A stretch of 64,000 bases of DNA. Origin: Salinisphaera sp. Q1T1-3. Its GTDB lineage: Bacteria; Pseudomonadota; Gammaproteobacteria; Nevskiales; Salinisphaeraceae. This document shows positions 43,202 through 53,348 of this stretch, one piece after another. The notes under the pieces are model-generated. The model did no database searches. It was not told the origin of the DNA and saw only the letters and a list, made by a program, of their open reading frames with translations. Position 1 is the first letter of the stretch. Each line of letters starts with the position of its first letter. The stretch spans positions 62,001-126,000 of the forward strand of contig NZ_QZWD01000009.1 in assembly GCF_003602005.1 (NCBI RefSeq), given 5' to 3'. The translations under genes and the position numbers were made by a program.

Positions 43202-45366
43202 ATGGCGCGCCGCGGCCCAGGCGTTTCGAGGCGGCCGAGGCCTGCATCGATTGGCTGATCGCTCGCGTGGGACGACGGATCCGCGTCGGCGCGCCGCTCG
43301 GCCTTGGCAAGCCCGCGACCCTGATGAACGCACTCTATGCGCGGGCCAAGGCCGATCCGACGATCGAGCTGACGATCATCACCGCGCTGTCGCTCAACGT
43401 GCCCGCGGCCCGTTCGGATCTCGAGGCCCGGCTGATGAACCCGATCATCGAGCGGGTGTTCGAGGACTACCCGGGACTGGATTATCTGCGCGACGTCCGG
43501 CAGGGCCAGCTGCCGGCCAACGTCACGGTCTCGGAATTCTTCTTCCAGCCGGGGGCGATGCTGTCGAATGACTACGCCCAGCAGCACTATCGCTCGGTGA
43601 ACTACACCCATGCGGCGCGGGATCTGCTCGATGCCGGGGTCAACGTGCTCATGCAGATGGTCGCACCGGGCACGCATGACGACGAGCTGAGCCTGTCCTG
43701 CAACACGGACGTCACGCTCGATCTGATACCGGTCGTGCGGGCCATGCGCGAGCGTGGCCAGGCGCCCTTGATCGTCGGCCAGCTCAATCGTCGGCTGCCG
43801 ACGATGACGCGCAGCGCACTCGTACCGGCGGCCGAGGCCGATGCCCTGTTCGCCGGGGAAGCCGCCGACTTCAAGCCGTTCGGCGCACCGGCCGAGGCGG
43901 TCTCGCGCGTTGATTACGCGATCGCGGCCCGCGTGACCGGCCTGATCGCCGACGGCGGCACGCTGCAGATCGGTATCGGCAGCCTGTCGGATGCGATCGC
44001 CTGGTGCTGTGGTCTGCGCCAGAAACGCAACGCCGTGTTCGGTGCGTTGCTCGATGCGCTGAAGCCCGGCGACACAGAGCGGGCATTGATCGCGCGCTAC
44101 GACGGCCGTTCGACGTTCGCCGAGGGGCTCTACGGCTGTACCGAGATGCTGGTGGATGCCTATATCCATCTCTATCGCGACGGCGTGATCACCCGACGCG
44201 TCTACGACGATGCCAGCGTGCAGCGCCTGATCAACGAGGCGGCGATCCAGGCCGAGGTCACGCCCGAGACACTCCAGGCGCTGATACGTATCGGCGCGGT
44301 GCGTACACCGCTGCAGGCCGTCGATGTCGAGTATCTCAAGCGTATCGGGGTCTTTCGATCGGCAGTGACGTATCGCGACGGCGGCATCGACCCCGGCGAC
44401 GGTGGGGCCGTGCTGGGCGATGACCCGACCCGCAGTGCCACGGCCCGGGCCATGGCCAAGCGATGTCTCGGCCAGACGCTGGCCGGGCCGACGCTGGTAC
44501 ACGGCGGTTTCTTCCTCGGCCCGAACGCGTTCTATCAGCGCCTGCGCGATCTCGATCCGGCCGAACGCGAACTCTTTCACATGACCAGCGTCGGCCAGAT
44601 CAATCATCTGTACGGCGACGAGGCGGCCAAGCGTGCCCAGCGGCGCCGGGCGCGCTTCGTCAACACGGCCATCAAGGTCAGTCTCGATGGCGCCGTGGCT
44701 GCTGACGGCCTGGAAAACGGGCGCGTGCTGTCGGGTGTGGGCGGTCAGTACAACTTCGTCGCCCAGGCCCATGAACTCGCCGATGCCCGCGCGATCATCT
44801 GTGTCCGAGCGACCCGGCAGGGCAGCGACGGGCCGGAGTCCAATATCGTGGCCGCCTACGGCTACAACACGATCCCGCGTCATCTACGCGATATCGTGGT
44901 CACTGAATACGGCGTGGCGGATCTGCGTGGTGCGACCGATGCCGAGATTGCTGCGGCCCTCATCGAAATCGCCGATGCCCGTTTCCAGGACGAACTGCGG
45001 GCGACAGCGGTCGCCGCCGGCAAGCTGCCGACCGACTACCGGATTCCGGCAGCGGCGCGTGACAATACGCCGGACCGCATCAAGCGTGTTTTTGCCGGGC
45101 CGCCCGCGGCGGCCTTCCCGCGCTATCCCTACGGCAGCGATCTTACGGCCGTCGAGGATACGCTCGCCGGCGCTCTGAAAAACCTGGCCGGCGAGTCGCG
45201 TCTGGCAGCCGTCGGTGCATTGGCGCGCCACGGGCGAGCGCCCGACACCGAGCTGATGCCGTATCTCGAACGCATGGGGCTGGCCGAGCCCAAAGGCTGG
45301 CGAGAGCAGCTGTATGCAAGGCTTGTCTCGGCGGCCCTGCGACGCCACGGAATCGATAAACCCTGA
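43198..45366 (+). CDS. Acetyl-CoA hydrolase/transferase family protein (long form)
   Basis: 722 aa. The CoA-transferase-type domain order is recognisable: N-terminal RRIRVGAPLGLGKPATLMNALY, a middle GTLQIGIGSLSDAI, and the C-terminal domain with VSLDGAVAADG, GVGGQYNFVAQAHEL and ITEYGVADL-like VTEYGVADLRG. It is about 200 residues longer than classical acetate CoA-transferases, with added sequence mainly after the second third. Function could be succinyl-CoA:acetate transfer or acyl-CoA hydrolysis. Coupled to the lipid kinase gene. Confidence 0.85.
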   Translation: MNGAPRPRRFEAAEACIDWLIARVGRRIRVGAPLGLGKPATLMNALYARAKADPTIELTIITALSLNVPAARSDLEARLMNPIIERVFEDYPGLDYLRDVRQGQLPANVTVSEFFFQPGAMLSNDYAQQHYRSVNYTHAARDLLDAGVNVLMQMVAPGTHDDELSLSCNTDVTLDLIPVVRAMRERGQAPLIVGQLNRRLPTMTRSALVPAAEADALFAGEAADFKPFGAPAEAVSRVDYAIAARVTGLIADGGTLQIGIGSLSDAIAWCCGLRQKRNAVFGALLDALKPGDTERALIARYDGRSTFAEGLYGCTEMLVDAYIHLYRDGVITRRVYDDASVQRLINEAAIQAEVTPETLQALIRIGAVRTPLQAVDVEYLKRIGVFRSAVTYRDGGIDPGDGGAVLGDDPTRSATARAMAKRCLGQTLAGPTLVHGGFFLGPNAFYQRLRDLDPAERELFHMTSVGQINHLYGDEAAKRAQRRRARFVNTAIKVSLDGAVAADGLENGRVLSGVGGQYNFVAQAHELADARAIICVRATRQGSDGPESNIVAAYGYNTIPRHLRDIVVTEYGVADLRGATDAEIAAALIEIADARFQDELRATAVAAGKLPTDYRIPAAARDNTPDRIKRVFAGPPAAAFPRYPYGSDLTAVEDTLAGALKNLAGESRLAAVGALARHGRAPDTELMPYLERMGLAEPKGWREQLYARLVSAALRRHGIDKP

Positions 45367-45485
45367 GACAGACGACGCCGGCACCCGCGCGTCATCGCGG
45401 CACTCACATGGCTGATGTGGTGCGTCGATGATGCGGCCACTGCGGCGTATGCCGGTTCGGTAGCACGTGTTTCGACGACGTCTCG
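45367..45485 (+). other. Short spacer after the acetyl-CoA hydrolase gene
   Basis: No gene. It ends at the left boundary of a repeat element; a strong hairpin inside that element (45509-45535) may terminate the upstream gene. Confidence 0.4.
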
Positions 45486-45813
45486 GGGCCTGTTATTAAT
45501 CCGGCACCAAAACAGCTGACGACGTCAGCTGTTTTCAACGCCATCGAAAGAAACGCCGGCCCTTGTCCGTCTTTTTATTTTCACTGGCTTCACGGCCGTT
45601 GGCCGTGGCGCGCGTGCTGTCGCACATGCGCGTCATCAACCCGAAAAATCATCTATTTTTATGCCGGGTTAATAACACTTCGCGCGTGCGTCCAAAAAAC
45701 GGCCATGCGGCGTTGCACGGCTTGACCTTAGAATGGCTAAAGTCGGCGCCATGCGCCTTGCCTGGCCGGTTTATGGGCGGCAACGCGGTCACGCGCGAAG
45801 TGTTAACACGCCC
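45486..45813. repeat. Composite MITE-like element (families A and B joined)
   Basis: Starts GGGCCTGTTATTAAT and ends GTGTTAACACGCCC. The left 180 bp is a family A copy, reverse complement of the element at 63879 (CTTGTCCGTCTTTTTATTTTC...). Its inner end GGGTTAATAACA joins family B sequence CACTTCGCGCGTG...GACC, which recurs inverted at 26220-26280. One A copy inside or abutting a B copy is the simplest reading. Contains a 12-bp stem AAAACAGCTGAC-gac-GTCAGCTGTTTT. Confidence 0.8.
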
Positions 45814-46940
45814 TAGTGGTCGAGCAGGCTCGAAATACGATCGACGAAACTATCCCACAGACGTGAACTCGGCTGGCCGATCGTGAAACTCTCGGCGCCG
45901 ATGAGCTGGCCGTCATCGGTGATCACGGCGACACGCCAGTGCCCACTCGGCTCGGGGCCGAACGTGAGTTTGTGGCTCCAGGTGCGAAAGCCCTGATCCT
46001 GGTCCTGGCCGTTGATCTGCAAAGCGATCCGGCTGACCACGCGGCCATCGTGGGACCAGACATGAAAGACCCCCTGGTGAAGTCCGCGCGGCGCCTTGAT
46101 GGCCGAGAACGCGTACAGCCCGTTGTTCTGCAGCTCCGCCAGCGAGAAATGATTGCGATCGGCGCCGGGCACGCGGTTGTCCACATCCAGTTGGGTGGTG
46201 ATCGCCATCTGCTTGGCGCTGAGCGTGGCCGGCGGGATCCAGAAACGCGCGCCCCAGGCACTCGCGCCGAGCGCCAGCGACAACGCCCCGAGGACGAACC
46301 AGCGCCACCAGTGTCGTGTGCGCACCACATCGTTGAAGCTCGGTAGGGCACAGATCGCCATCACGATGGACGCCAGGGCGATCGAGGTGCCGGTGTTCAT
46401 CGAACCGATGATCGGCCCGGCAGCGAGCAGGGCCGCGAACAGCGTGAAGGCGTGATACCCCAGAAACAGCCAACGGCGTTCGGCGATCACGTCGTAATAG
46501 AGTGGATCGATCGCCGAGGCCGTGGCCGCGCCGATGAGTAACAGCGTGAACACGCACTGCGGTGAGGCCCAGGTGGTGCTGGCCAGGAAGAAAGGCAGCA
46601 CGAAGAACAGGGTTTCCTGATGTAGCGCCTGTGCTGCATAGCGCACCACGATCTGTGGCAGGCGCTGGCCCATGATCCGGGCCAGGCAACGATGCAGCAG
46701 CCCTTCGAACAGAAGTGCCAGCCAGCCGACGAGCATCAGCACGGTCAGCCACTGGGCGAGGACATTCTGGCGCTGGACGAGGAAATAGCTGCCTACACCG
46801 AGTACGAACGAAAAGACCGGCAGCAGACGGCGATAACGCAGCGCGACCCGGCCGAGGCGGCTGTTGGTGCAATAAGCGATCAGACGCTCGGTCCGGCCGC
46901 CCGGGGTCGGGGCCGCATCGATATCGGCTTGTCTGGACAC
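45813..46940 (-). CDS. Membrane protein with C-terminal DUF2914-like domain (DUF5924 type)
   Basis: 375 aa. N-terminal half: six to seven hydrophobic helices (VFSFVLGVGSYFLV, LTVLMLVGWLALLFEG, TLFFVLPFFLAST and others). C-terminal ~140 residues: a soluble beta-rich domain (GLYAFSAIKAPRGLHQGVFHVWSHDG...TWSHKLTFGPEPSGHWRVAVITDDG) like DUF2914. GTG 46940 is preceded by GGAG 7 bp upstream. The TAG stop is formed at the edge of the composite repeat. Divergent from lipA. Function unknown. Confidence 0.78.
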   Translation of the reverse strand: MSRQADIDAAPTPGGRTERLIAYCTNSRLGRVALRYRRLLPVFSFVLGVGSYFLVQRQNVLAQWLTVLMLVGWLALLFEGLLHRCLARIMGQRLPQIVVRYAAQALHQETLFFVLPFFLASTTWASPQCVFTLLLIGAATASAIDPLYYDVIAERRWLFLGYHAFTLFAALLAAGPIIGSMNTGTSIALASIVMAICALPSFNDVVRTRHWWRWFVLGALSLALGASAWGARFWIPPATLSAKQMAITTQLDVDNRVPGADRNHFSLAELQNNGLYAFSAIKAPRGLHQGVFHVWSHDGRVVSRIALQINGQDQDQGFRTWSHKLTFGPEPSGHWRVAVITDDGQLIGAESFTIGQPSSRLWDSFVDRISSLLDH

Positions 46941-47111
46941 GCAGTCTCCGATCCGGCGTGGGGAGGCGCGATCATAGCAATCACCAGGCTGACTGCCGCC
47001 TGATTCAGTAACGCGTTTGCAACCGGCCTGCGACGCCCTCACGTAGGATAGAACACGTGGCGGTGTTAGCATGTTCGGTCATTCTCACCGTCCGACGGAT
47101 CGAGGCCATCC

Positions 47112-48107
47112 ATGAGCGAATTCAAGGGTATTCCGGTCATCACCGGGACGAAGGTGCAAAAGCCCAACGGCACGCGGGCTATCAAGAACGGCATGAAAGC
47201 CTCCAAGAAGGCAGCGGCTGTACCGATCGGCCGCAAGCCGGACTGGCTGCGTGCGAAGCTGCCCTCGGGCGGCGTCTATGGCGAAGTCAAGGCCAATGTG
47301 CGCGAGCACAAGCTCGCCACGGTGTGCGAGGAGTCGATGTGTCCGAACATCGGCGAGTGCTGGAGCCATGGCACGGCGACCATCATGATCATGGGCGATA
47401 CCTGCACGCGGGCCTGTCGCTTCTGTGCGGTCGATACCGGTAATCCGCACGGCTGGCTGGATGCCGATGAGCCCGAGCATTGCGCGGACTCCGTCGAGAT
47501 CATGGGGCTGAACTACATCGTGCTGACCTCGGTCGACCGGGATGATCTGTCCGACGGCGGAGCGCAGCACTATGCCGACTGCGTGGCCGCGATCAAGCGC
47601 CGCACGCCACAGGTCCGTGTGGAAGCGCTGGCGCCGGATTTCTCCGGCGACATGCGCCACGTCGAGACCGTGGTCGACTCCGGCTTGGAGGTCTTCGCCC
47701 AGAACGTCGAGACCGTCGAGCGCCTGACGCATGTGGTGCGCGACGCGCGCGCCGGTTACCGGCAGACGCTGGACGTTCTGGCGCACTCGAAAAAGCATAA
47801 TCCTGAGGTGCTGACCAAGACCTCGGTCATGCTGGGGCTGGGCGAGACCGAAGACGAGATTGCCGCTACCTTGGACGACCTCAAGGCCGCCGGCGTGGAT
47901 ATCGTGACCTTTGGCCAGTACCTGCGCCCGACCGTCAATCACTTGCCGATCGATCGCTACGTGCCGCCGGACGACTTCAAGAAATACCGCCAGTGGGGTC
48001 TGGCGCGCGGCTTCCTCGAGGTCGTCTCCGGCCCGCTGGTGCGCAGTTCGTATCGCGCCGATCGCGTGTTCGACCAGAACAACGCCGGGCTCGAGGAAAC
48101 CGCCTGA
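47112..48107 (+). CDS. lipA: Lipoyl synthase
   Basis: Radical-SAM enzyme (331 aa) inserting two sulfurs into octanoylated lipoyl domains. The auxiliary cluster motif [12 protein letters not shown] (C72, C77, C83) and the SAM motif CTRACRFC (C98, C102, C105) are intact, as is the C-terminal RSSYRAD. The usual neighbour lipB is not here. Ends in a strong terminator. Confidence 0.97.
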   Translation: MSEFKGIPVITGTKVQKPNGTRAIKNGMKASKKAAAVPIGRKPDWLRAKLPSGGVYGEVKANVREHKLATVCEESMCPNIGECWSHGTATIMIMGDTCTRACRFCAVDTGNPHGWLDADEPEHCADSVEIMGLNYIVLTSVDRDDLSDGGAQHYADCVAAIKRRTPQVRVEALAPDFSGDMRHVETVVDSGLEVFAQNVETVERLTHVVRDARAGYRQTLDVLAHSKKHNPEVLTKTSVMLGLGETEDEIAATLDDLKAAGVDIVTFGQYLRPTVNHLPIDRYVPPDDFKKYRQWGLARGFLEVVSGPLVRSSYRADRVFDQNNAGLEETA

Positions 48108-48134
48108 TCCGCCGCACACCGCGGCTTTAAATCG

Positions 48135-48168
48135 ACCCGTCCAGGGCTTGCCCGGACGGGTTTTTTTT
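48135..48168 (+). terminator. Intrinsic terminator of lipA
   Basis: ACCCGTCC stem with inner GGGC-tt-GCCC extension and complement GGACGGGT running into eight Ts. Confidence 0.95.
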
Positions 48169-48230
48169 GCGCCATCATCGGCCGGCTCGCGCACCGTCGT
48201 GCGCATGTCTCGACACGCGAATAGCGTCGT

Positions 48231-48248
48231 GCTAGCTTTAAAACTAGC
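48231..48248 (+). promoter_or_regulatory. Palindromic operator-like site upstream of the acyl-CoA ligase
   Basis: GCTAGCTTTAAAACTAGC is an 18-bp near-palindrome (16 of 18 symmetrical), followed by GCGCTTGTTCGTTAATCG. It lies about 70 bp before the ligase start, where a TetR-type repressor such as the one at 55352 could bind. Confidence 0.4.
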
Positions 48249-48316
48249 GCTTGTTCGTTAATCGGTAATCGCATTCTGCCGATGTCACGTCAGGCGCCGC
48301 GAAGGAGGAGAAAACG

Positions 48317-49852
48317 TTGCGAACAATCAACGAATGGTTGCGTCTGAATCATCGTCGGTATCCGGCACGCGAAGCGCTGGTCGATGCGCGATGCCGACTG
48401 ACGTTCGCCGAAACGGCCGAGCGCGCCTGGCAGCTCGCCCGCGGTCTACGGACGGCCGGCGTGGCCACGCACGACAATGTCGGCGTGCTGGCCGGGAACA
48501 CCGTCTTCAATGCCGAATGCCTGTTCGGGATTGCCGCGGCCGGCGGCACCTATGTCGCCTTCAATTGGCGCTGGTCGGCCCAGGAGCTGGCGGTCGGGAT
48601 CAAGACCGCCGAGGTCGATGTGATCCTGCTGGAAGAGCGGATGCTCGACAACGCCGAGCAGGCGCTGGCGATCCTCGAGGCCAGTGGCGACAAGCAGCCC
48701 ACGCTGATCGTCGAAGGCACAGTGGTGGACAGACTGCGTACCGGCAGCGGCGTTCTCGAGGATATCGCGACGCCGGACAGTCCGCTGTGCATCATCTATA
48801 CCGGCGGCAGTACGGGCACGCCCAAGGGTGTGATGATCTCGCATCGTGCGGCTGCGGCCAACGCGTTCAACGAGATGTATGACTGCGGGTTCGGTCGGCG
48901 GCCCGACGAGCGCGGCCTGATCCTCACGCCGCTCTTTCACTCGGCCGCGCTGCTGTGCTGGTTGGTTCCGCATTTCATCGCCGGTGCCACGAGCGTCATT
49001 GCCGACAAGTTCAACGACGAGACGGTGCTGGACTGGGTCGCGCGCGAGCGGATCACCAATACCTTCCTGATCCCGAACATGATGCGCCGGCTCATGCAGA
49101 ACGGCGTCTTCGCCGATCCCGCGGTGCAGCGCCATCTCAAGGCCGTGCATACCGGCGCTGGTCTATTGCGCATGCCCGACAAGGAACGCTTCACCGCGTT
49201 GTTGCCCGAGACCGAGCTTTATTTTCGGTATGGCCTGACCGAGGCCGGGCCGATGGTCACGCGCCTGCAACCGCAATACATGCTGGATCCCGAGGCCGAC
49301 GGCTCGATCGGGTCCGAATATCTGCTGGCCGAGGTGCAGCTCCAGGATGCCGACGGCAACGTGATGGGTCCGGGCGAGTCCGGCGAGATCTGTGTTCGCG
49401 GGCCGTCGCTCATGGACGGCTATTACAAGAACCCGGAGGCGACGGCCGAGGCGTTTCGCGGCGGCTGGCTGCACACCGGGGACCTGGCGACCGTGGACGA
49501 ACGCGGTTTCTATTATTTCCGCGACCGGCTCAAGGAAATGATCAAGACCGGCGGCGAAAACGTGTATTCCGTCGAAGTCGAACAGGCCCTGCATCTGCAT
49601 CCGGCCGTGCTCGAAGCCGCCGTGGTGGGGGCGCCCGACCCGGTCTGGGACGAGGAAGTCCGAGCGGCTGTCGTGCTGCGCCGCGACATGCACTGTGAGG
49701 TCTCGGATCTGTCGACGTTCCTGCGCGAGCATCTGGCTGGATACAAGATTCCGAAAAAGATCGTGTTCGTCGAAGCCGACCAGTTGCCGCGCTCGGCCGC
49801 AGGCAAGCTGGTCAAGTCTCAGCTCAAGACTGATATGGGGTGGAACGGATGA
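48317..49852 (+). CDS. Acyl-CoA synthetase / AMP-dependent ligase
   Basis: 511 aa adenylate-forming enzyme that activates a carboxylic acid to its CoA thioester. P-loop-like IIYTGGSTGTPKGVMISH, YFRYGLTEAGPM, the hinge DRLKEMIKTGGENVYSVEVE and C-terminal Lys in PRSAAGKLVKSQL. The start is TTG, with an exceptionally strong GGAGGAG site upstream. First gene of the catabolic cluster; substrate unknown, probably a short or branched acid. Confidence 0.9.
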   Translation: MRTINEWLRLNHRRYPAREALVDARCRLTFAETAERAWQLARGLRTAGVATHDNVGVLAGNTVFNAECLFGIAAAGGTYVAFNWRWSAQELAVGIKTAEVDVILLEERMLDNAEQALAILEASGDKQPTLIVEGTVVDRLRTGSGVLEDIATPDSPLCIIYTGGSTGTPKGVMISHRAAAANAFNEMYDCGFGRRPDERGLILTPLFHSAALLCWLVPHFIAGATSVIADKFNDETVLDWVARERITNTFLIPNMMRRLMQNGVFADPAVQRHLKAVHTGAGLLRMPDKERFTALLPETELYFRYGLTEAGPMVTRLQPQYMLDPEADGSIGSEYLLAEVQLQDADGNVMGPGESGEICVRGPSLMDGYYKNPEATAEAFRGGWLHTGDLATVDERGFYYFRDRLKEMIKTGGENVYSVEVEQALHLHPAVLEAAVVGAPDPVWDEEVRAAVVLRRDMHCEVSDLSTFLREHLAGYKIPKKIVFVEADQLPRSAAGKLVKSQLKTDMGWNG

Positions 49853-50670
49853 AACTCGCGACGTTGCGTACCGGGCAGGGCACGACGGCCGCCGTCGAGC
49901 GGGACGGGACTTTCCGAACCCTGCCCTTCGACGATGTCGGCGCCCTGCTGCGGACCGGGCCGGCCAAGATCGAAAAACAGATGGCCGCCGACGGCATCCC
50001 GGTCGACGAGGCCGATTTCGCACCGCTGGTGACCGCGCCCGGCAAGATCATCTGTGTCGGGCTCAATTATCGGACCCATATTCGCGAGATGAATCGCGAG
50101 CTGCCCACGCATCCCACGTTGTTCGCGAAATTCGCCGATGCGCTGATCGGCGCCAACGACGACATCGTGTTGCCCCCCGGCTCATCGGCGGTGGACTGGG
50201 AAGCCGAGCTGGCGCTGGTCATCGGCGAGACCGTCTCGCGTGCCACTGAACAACAGGCCGGCGAGGCGATCGCCGGTTTTACCGTGGCCAACGATATTTC
50301 CGCGCGCGATTTCCAGAAGTACACGCTGCAATGGTTGCAGGGCAAGACCTTTGACCAGACCACGCCGCTCGGGCCGACCCTTGTGACCGTCGATGAGACC
50401 GGGCTGGATCCGGATCTGTCTCTGGAATGCCGGGTCGATGACGTGCTCAAGCAGCAGGCCCGCACCAACGACCTGGTGTTTCCGCCCACCGCGCTCGTGC
50501 GCTACATCTCGGCGATCACCACGCTGCGCCCGGGGGACGTCATTCTCACCGGCACGCCGGGGGGCGTCGGCGCCGGGCGCGATCCCCAGGAATTTTTGTC
50601 CGAGGGTCGCACGGTCACCACGCGCATCGCCGGCATCGGCGCCTGTCACAACCTTTGTTCCGCGCGCTAA
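49849..50670 (+). CDS. Fumarylacetoacetate hydrolase (FAH) family protein
   Basis: 273 aa. Metal-binding and catalytic FAH features: IICVGLNYRTHIREM, DWEAELALVIGE (E and D ligands), GFTVANDISARDFQ and ILTGTPGGVGAGRDP. Family members are hydrolases, isomerases or decarboxylases of 3-oxoacids. The ATG overlaps the ligase stop (ATGA), so they are coupled. Confidence 0.9.
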   Translation: MKLATLRTGQGTTAAVERDGTFRTLPFDDVGALLRTGPAKIEKQMAADGIPVDEADFAPLVTAPGKIICVGLNYRTHIREMNRELPTHPTLFAKFADALIGANDDIVLPPGSSAVDWEAELALVIGETVSRATEQQAGEAIAGFTVANDISARDFQKYTLQWLQGKTFDQTTPLGPTLVTVDETGLDPDLSLECRVDDVLKQQARTNDLVFPPTALVRYISAITTLRPGDVILTGTPGGVGAGRDPQEFLSEGRTVTTRIAGIGACHNLCSAR

Positions 50671-50700
50671 AACGGCGACGCACAAGAGATAAGAGGACCC

Positions 50701-52455
50701 ATGTTTTCCAAGATTCTTGTCGCTAACCGGGGTGAGATTGCCGTCCGCATCATTCGCAGCTGTCGGTCGCTGGGGATCGAATCCGTGGCGGTGCATTCGG
50801 CGGTCGATGCGTCGTCGCTCCATGTTCGCGAAGCCGATACCGCCATCGATCTCGGTGACGGGCCGGCGAGCGAAAACTATCTGAATATCGAAAAGATCGT
50901 GGCGGCGGCGAAGGAAGTCGGCGCCGAAGCGATCCATCCGGGCTACGGTTTTCTGTCCGAAAATCCGGACTTCGCCTCGGCGATTGCCGAGGCCGGGCTG
51001 ACGTTCATCGGGCCTTCGGCCTATGCGATCACGCAGATGGGCGGCAAGGTCGCCGCGCGTGAGCGGGCAATCGCCGCCGATGTGCCACTCGCCCCGGGCT
51101 CCGACGGCGCGGTCGCCGGCGCCGAAGAAGTCGAGGCCTTTGGCGCGGCACACGGCTATCCCTTGCTGATCAAGGCATCGGCCGGCGGCGGCGGCCGCGG
51201 CATGCGACGGGTCAACGATGCCGCAGAGGCCGCGGAGGCGTTCCGGTCGGCGGTTCAGGAAGCGAAATCGGCGTTCAGCAACGGTGAAGTCTATCTCGAG
51301 CGATACCTGACACACGCGCGCCACGTGGAAGTGCAGGTGTTCGCCGATACCCACGGCCGCACTGTCTACATCGGCGATCGCGACTGTTCGGTACAACGTC
51401 GCCATCAGAAGCTCGTCGAGGAATCACCCGCGCCGGGACTGTCCGATGATTTGCGCCGGGCGATGGGCGAGGCGGCCGTGCGGCTGGCCGAAGAAGTCGG
51501 CTATGTCGGGGCCGGGACTGTCGAATTCCTGCAGGAAGGCGATGCGTTCTATTTCCTGGAAATGAATACCCGTATCCAGGTCGAGCATCCCGTCACGGAG
51601 CTGGTGCACGGGGTTGATCTCGTCGCGGAACAGATCCGGGTGGCGGCCGGCGAGCCCTTGTCCATCGGTGACAACCTCGCGCCCAAAGGCGCGGCGATCG
51701 AGGCACGCATCAATGCCGAAGACGTCTCGGACGGCCAGTTCATCCCGGCGCCCGGGCCCGTCGACTCGCTCGAGGCGCCGGAGGGCGAAGGGCTGCGTTA
51801 TGACACGGGCTATGTTGCCGGTGACACCATCCAGCCGTTCTACGACAGCCTCATCGGCAAGCTCATCGCCTACGGGCCCGATCGGGACACGGCGATCGAT
51901 CGGTTGCTCGACGGCCTGGGCCGGCTGAAGATCGAAGGTGTGCCGACGACCATCCCGGCCATCGAAAAGATCATTGCTCACAAGGATTTCCGTGAGCTGC
52001 ACTTCAGTACGCTCTGGCTCGAGTCCGCCGTCGACGAGATCCTGGCGGACAGTGAAGATCGTTCGGTCGTCGAGGTGGGCGGGCGTTTCTATATCGTGCC
52101 GGTGTTCGCCGACTACGTCGAAGGTGGCGGCTACCGGATGCCGGCGGCCGCGGCCGGATCGAGCCAGGAGCCACAGAGCCTGGCCGGGCGGACCGGTCGG
52201 GGGCGCTCGAAGAAAGAAGCGGTCAGTGACGGCACGGTCAAGGCCCCGATGCAGGGCAGCATCACCGAAATCAACGTGGCCGCCGGCCAGCAGGTCGACA
52301 AGGGCGAGATCCTGTTCGTCCTGGAGGCGATGAAGATGGAGAACTCGCTGGCTGCGCCGGTTGCCGGCGTGGTCGGTGCGATCGATGTCGAGGTCGGCCA
52401 GTCGATCGCTGCCGGCACCCTGCTCACGACGATTACCGAGGAGGGCAGCGCGTGA
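50701..52455 (+). CDS. Acyl-CoA carboxylase biotin carboxylase + BCCP subunit
   Basis: 584 aa. N-terminal biotin carboxylase (MFSKILVANRGEIAVRIIRSC, ATP-grasp with KASAGGGGRGMR, FLEMNTRIQVEHPVTE) fused to a C-terminal biotinyl domain with EAMKM near residue 546. This is the alpha subunit layout of propionyl-, methylcrotonyl- or geranyl-CoA carboxylases. No carboxyltransferase beta subunit is in the cluster, so a partner must be encoded elsewhere. GTG of the next gene overlaps its stop. Confidence 0.93.
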   Translation: MFSKILVANRGEIAVRIIRSCRSLGIESVAVHSAVDASSLHVREADTAIDLGDGPASENYLNIEKIVAAAKEVGAEAIHPGYGFLSENPDFASAIAEAGLTFIGPSAYAITQMGGKVAARERAIAADVPLAPGSDGAVAGAEEVEAFGAAHGYPLLIKASAGGGGRGMRRVNDAAEAAEAFRSAVQEAKSAFSNGEVYLERYLTHARHVEVQVFADTHGRTVYIGDRDCSVQRRHQKLVEESPAPGLSDDLRRAMGEAAVRLAEEVGYVGAGTVEFLQEGDAFYFLEMNTRIQVEHPVTELVHGVDLVAEQIRVAAGEPLSIGDNLAPKGAAIEARINAEDVSDGQFIPAPGPVDSLEAPEGEGLRYDTGYVAGDTIQPFYDSLIGKLIAYGPDRDTAIDRLLDGLGRLKIEGVPTTIPAIEKIIAHKDFRELHFSTLWLESAVDEILADSEDRSVVEVGGRFYIVPVFADYVEGGGYRMPAAAAGSSQEPQSLAGRTGRGRSKKEAVSDGTVKAPMQGSITEINVAAGQQVDKGEILFVLEAMKMENSLAAPVAGVVGAIDVEVGQSIAAGTLLTTITEEGSA

Positions 52456-53348
52456 CCCCTTATCGCTCTCTGCTGTTCGTCCCCGGTCACAAGCGCGACT
52501 GGATCGACAAGGCACTGGCCGGCGAGGCCGATGCCATCATCATCGATCTCGAGGACGCGGTCCCCGAGGATGCCAAGGACACGGCCCGGATCAACGCGCG
52601 CCAGGCGCTGGATGCATATGAGGGTCGCACGGGTATTCTGGTGCGCCCGAACGCGCTCGATACGCCGTTCTTCGGCCGGGATGTGGCAGCCGTTACACAC
52701 GCCAATCTGTCGGCGTTTCTCTTGCCGAAACTGTTTGGCGCCGATGACATCGTGCGCTTCGACGGGTTGATCACGGCTGCCGAGATCGAGGCGGACATCG
52801 AGCGAGGCCGTGTCTCGCTCGTACCGTCTCTGGAAACTGCGGCCTCGTTGCGCGATATCGACAGCCTGCTGGCCGCGCCGCGGGTCGCCGGTGTGATGGC
52901 CGCCGCCGCGAAGAACGCGGATATCTCGCGCGCTGTCGGTTTTCGCTGGACCGCCGAGGGCACAGAAACCTTGTATCTGCGCAGTCGAGTCGTGCTCGCG
53001 GCCCGGGCGGCCGGTCTGTCCAACATCCTGTTGGGGCTCTGGCAGGACGTGAAGGATCTCGACGGCATGCGGCGTTTCGCCGAGGACAACTGCGGGCTGG
53101 GTTATACCGGCCAGGTGCTCATTCACCCGTCGCACGCGCCGATCGCCAACGACGCCTACGGGCTCGATGACAGTGCCCGCGAATACTACGAAGGGCTGGT
53201 CGAGGCGTTCGAGCAGGGTCGCGCGGCCGGCCACGGCGCGGTGATCTATCGCGGCGAGCACATCGATCTGGCCCATGCCAACCACGCGCGCGATCTTCTC
53301 GGCCAGGACGCCGCCGCGCTCGATTCCGAACAACGAGGTACGCCATGA
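52452..53348 (+). CDS. CitE-like HpcH/HpaI aldolase / acyl-CoA lyase
   Basis: 298 aa TIM-barrel lyase splitting hydroxyacyl-CoAs. RSLLFVPGHKRDWIDKAL, IIDLEDAVP (metal Asp/Glu), LVRPNALDT (Arg ligand), LVPSLETAASL, and CGLGYTGQVLIHPSHAPIANDAY. GTG start overlapping the carboxylase stop. Placement between a carboxylase and a MaoC hydratase resembles the branched-chain or itaconate/citramalyl-CoA pathway order. Confidence 0.9.
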   Translation: MTPYRSLLFVPGHKRDWIDKALAGEADAIIIDLEDAVPEDAKDTARINARQALDAYEGRTGILVRPNALDTPFFGRDVAAVTHANLSAFLLPKLFGADDIVRFDGLITAAEIEADIERGRVSLVPSLETAASLRDIDSLLAAPRVAGVMAAAAKNADISRAVGFRWTAEGTETLYLRSRVVLAARAAGLSNILLGLWQDVKDLDGMRRFAEDNCGLGYTGQVLIHPSHAPIANDAYGLDDSAREYYEGLVEAFEQGRAAGHGAVIYRGEHIDLAHANHARDLLGQDAAALDSEQRGTP

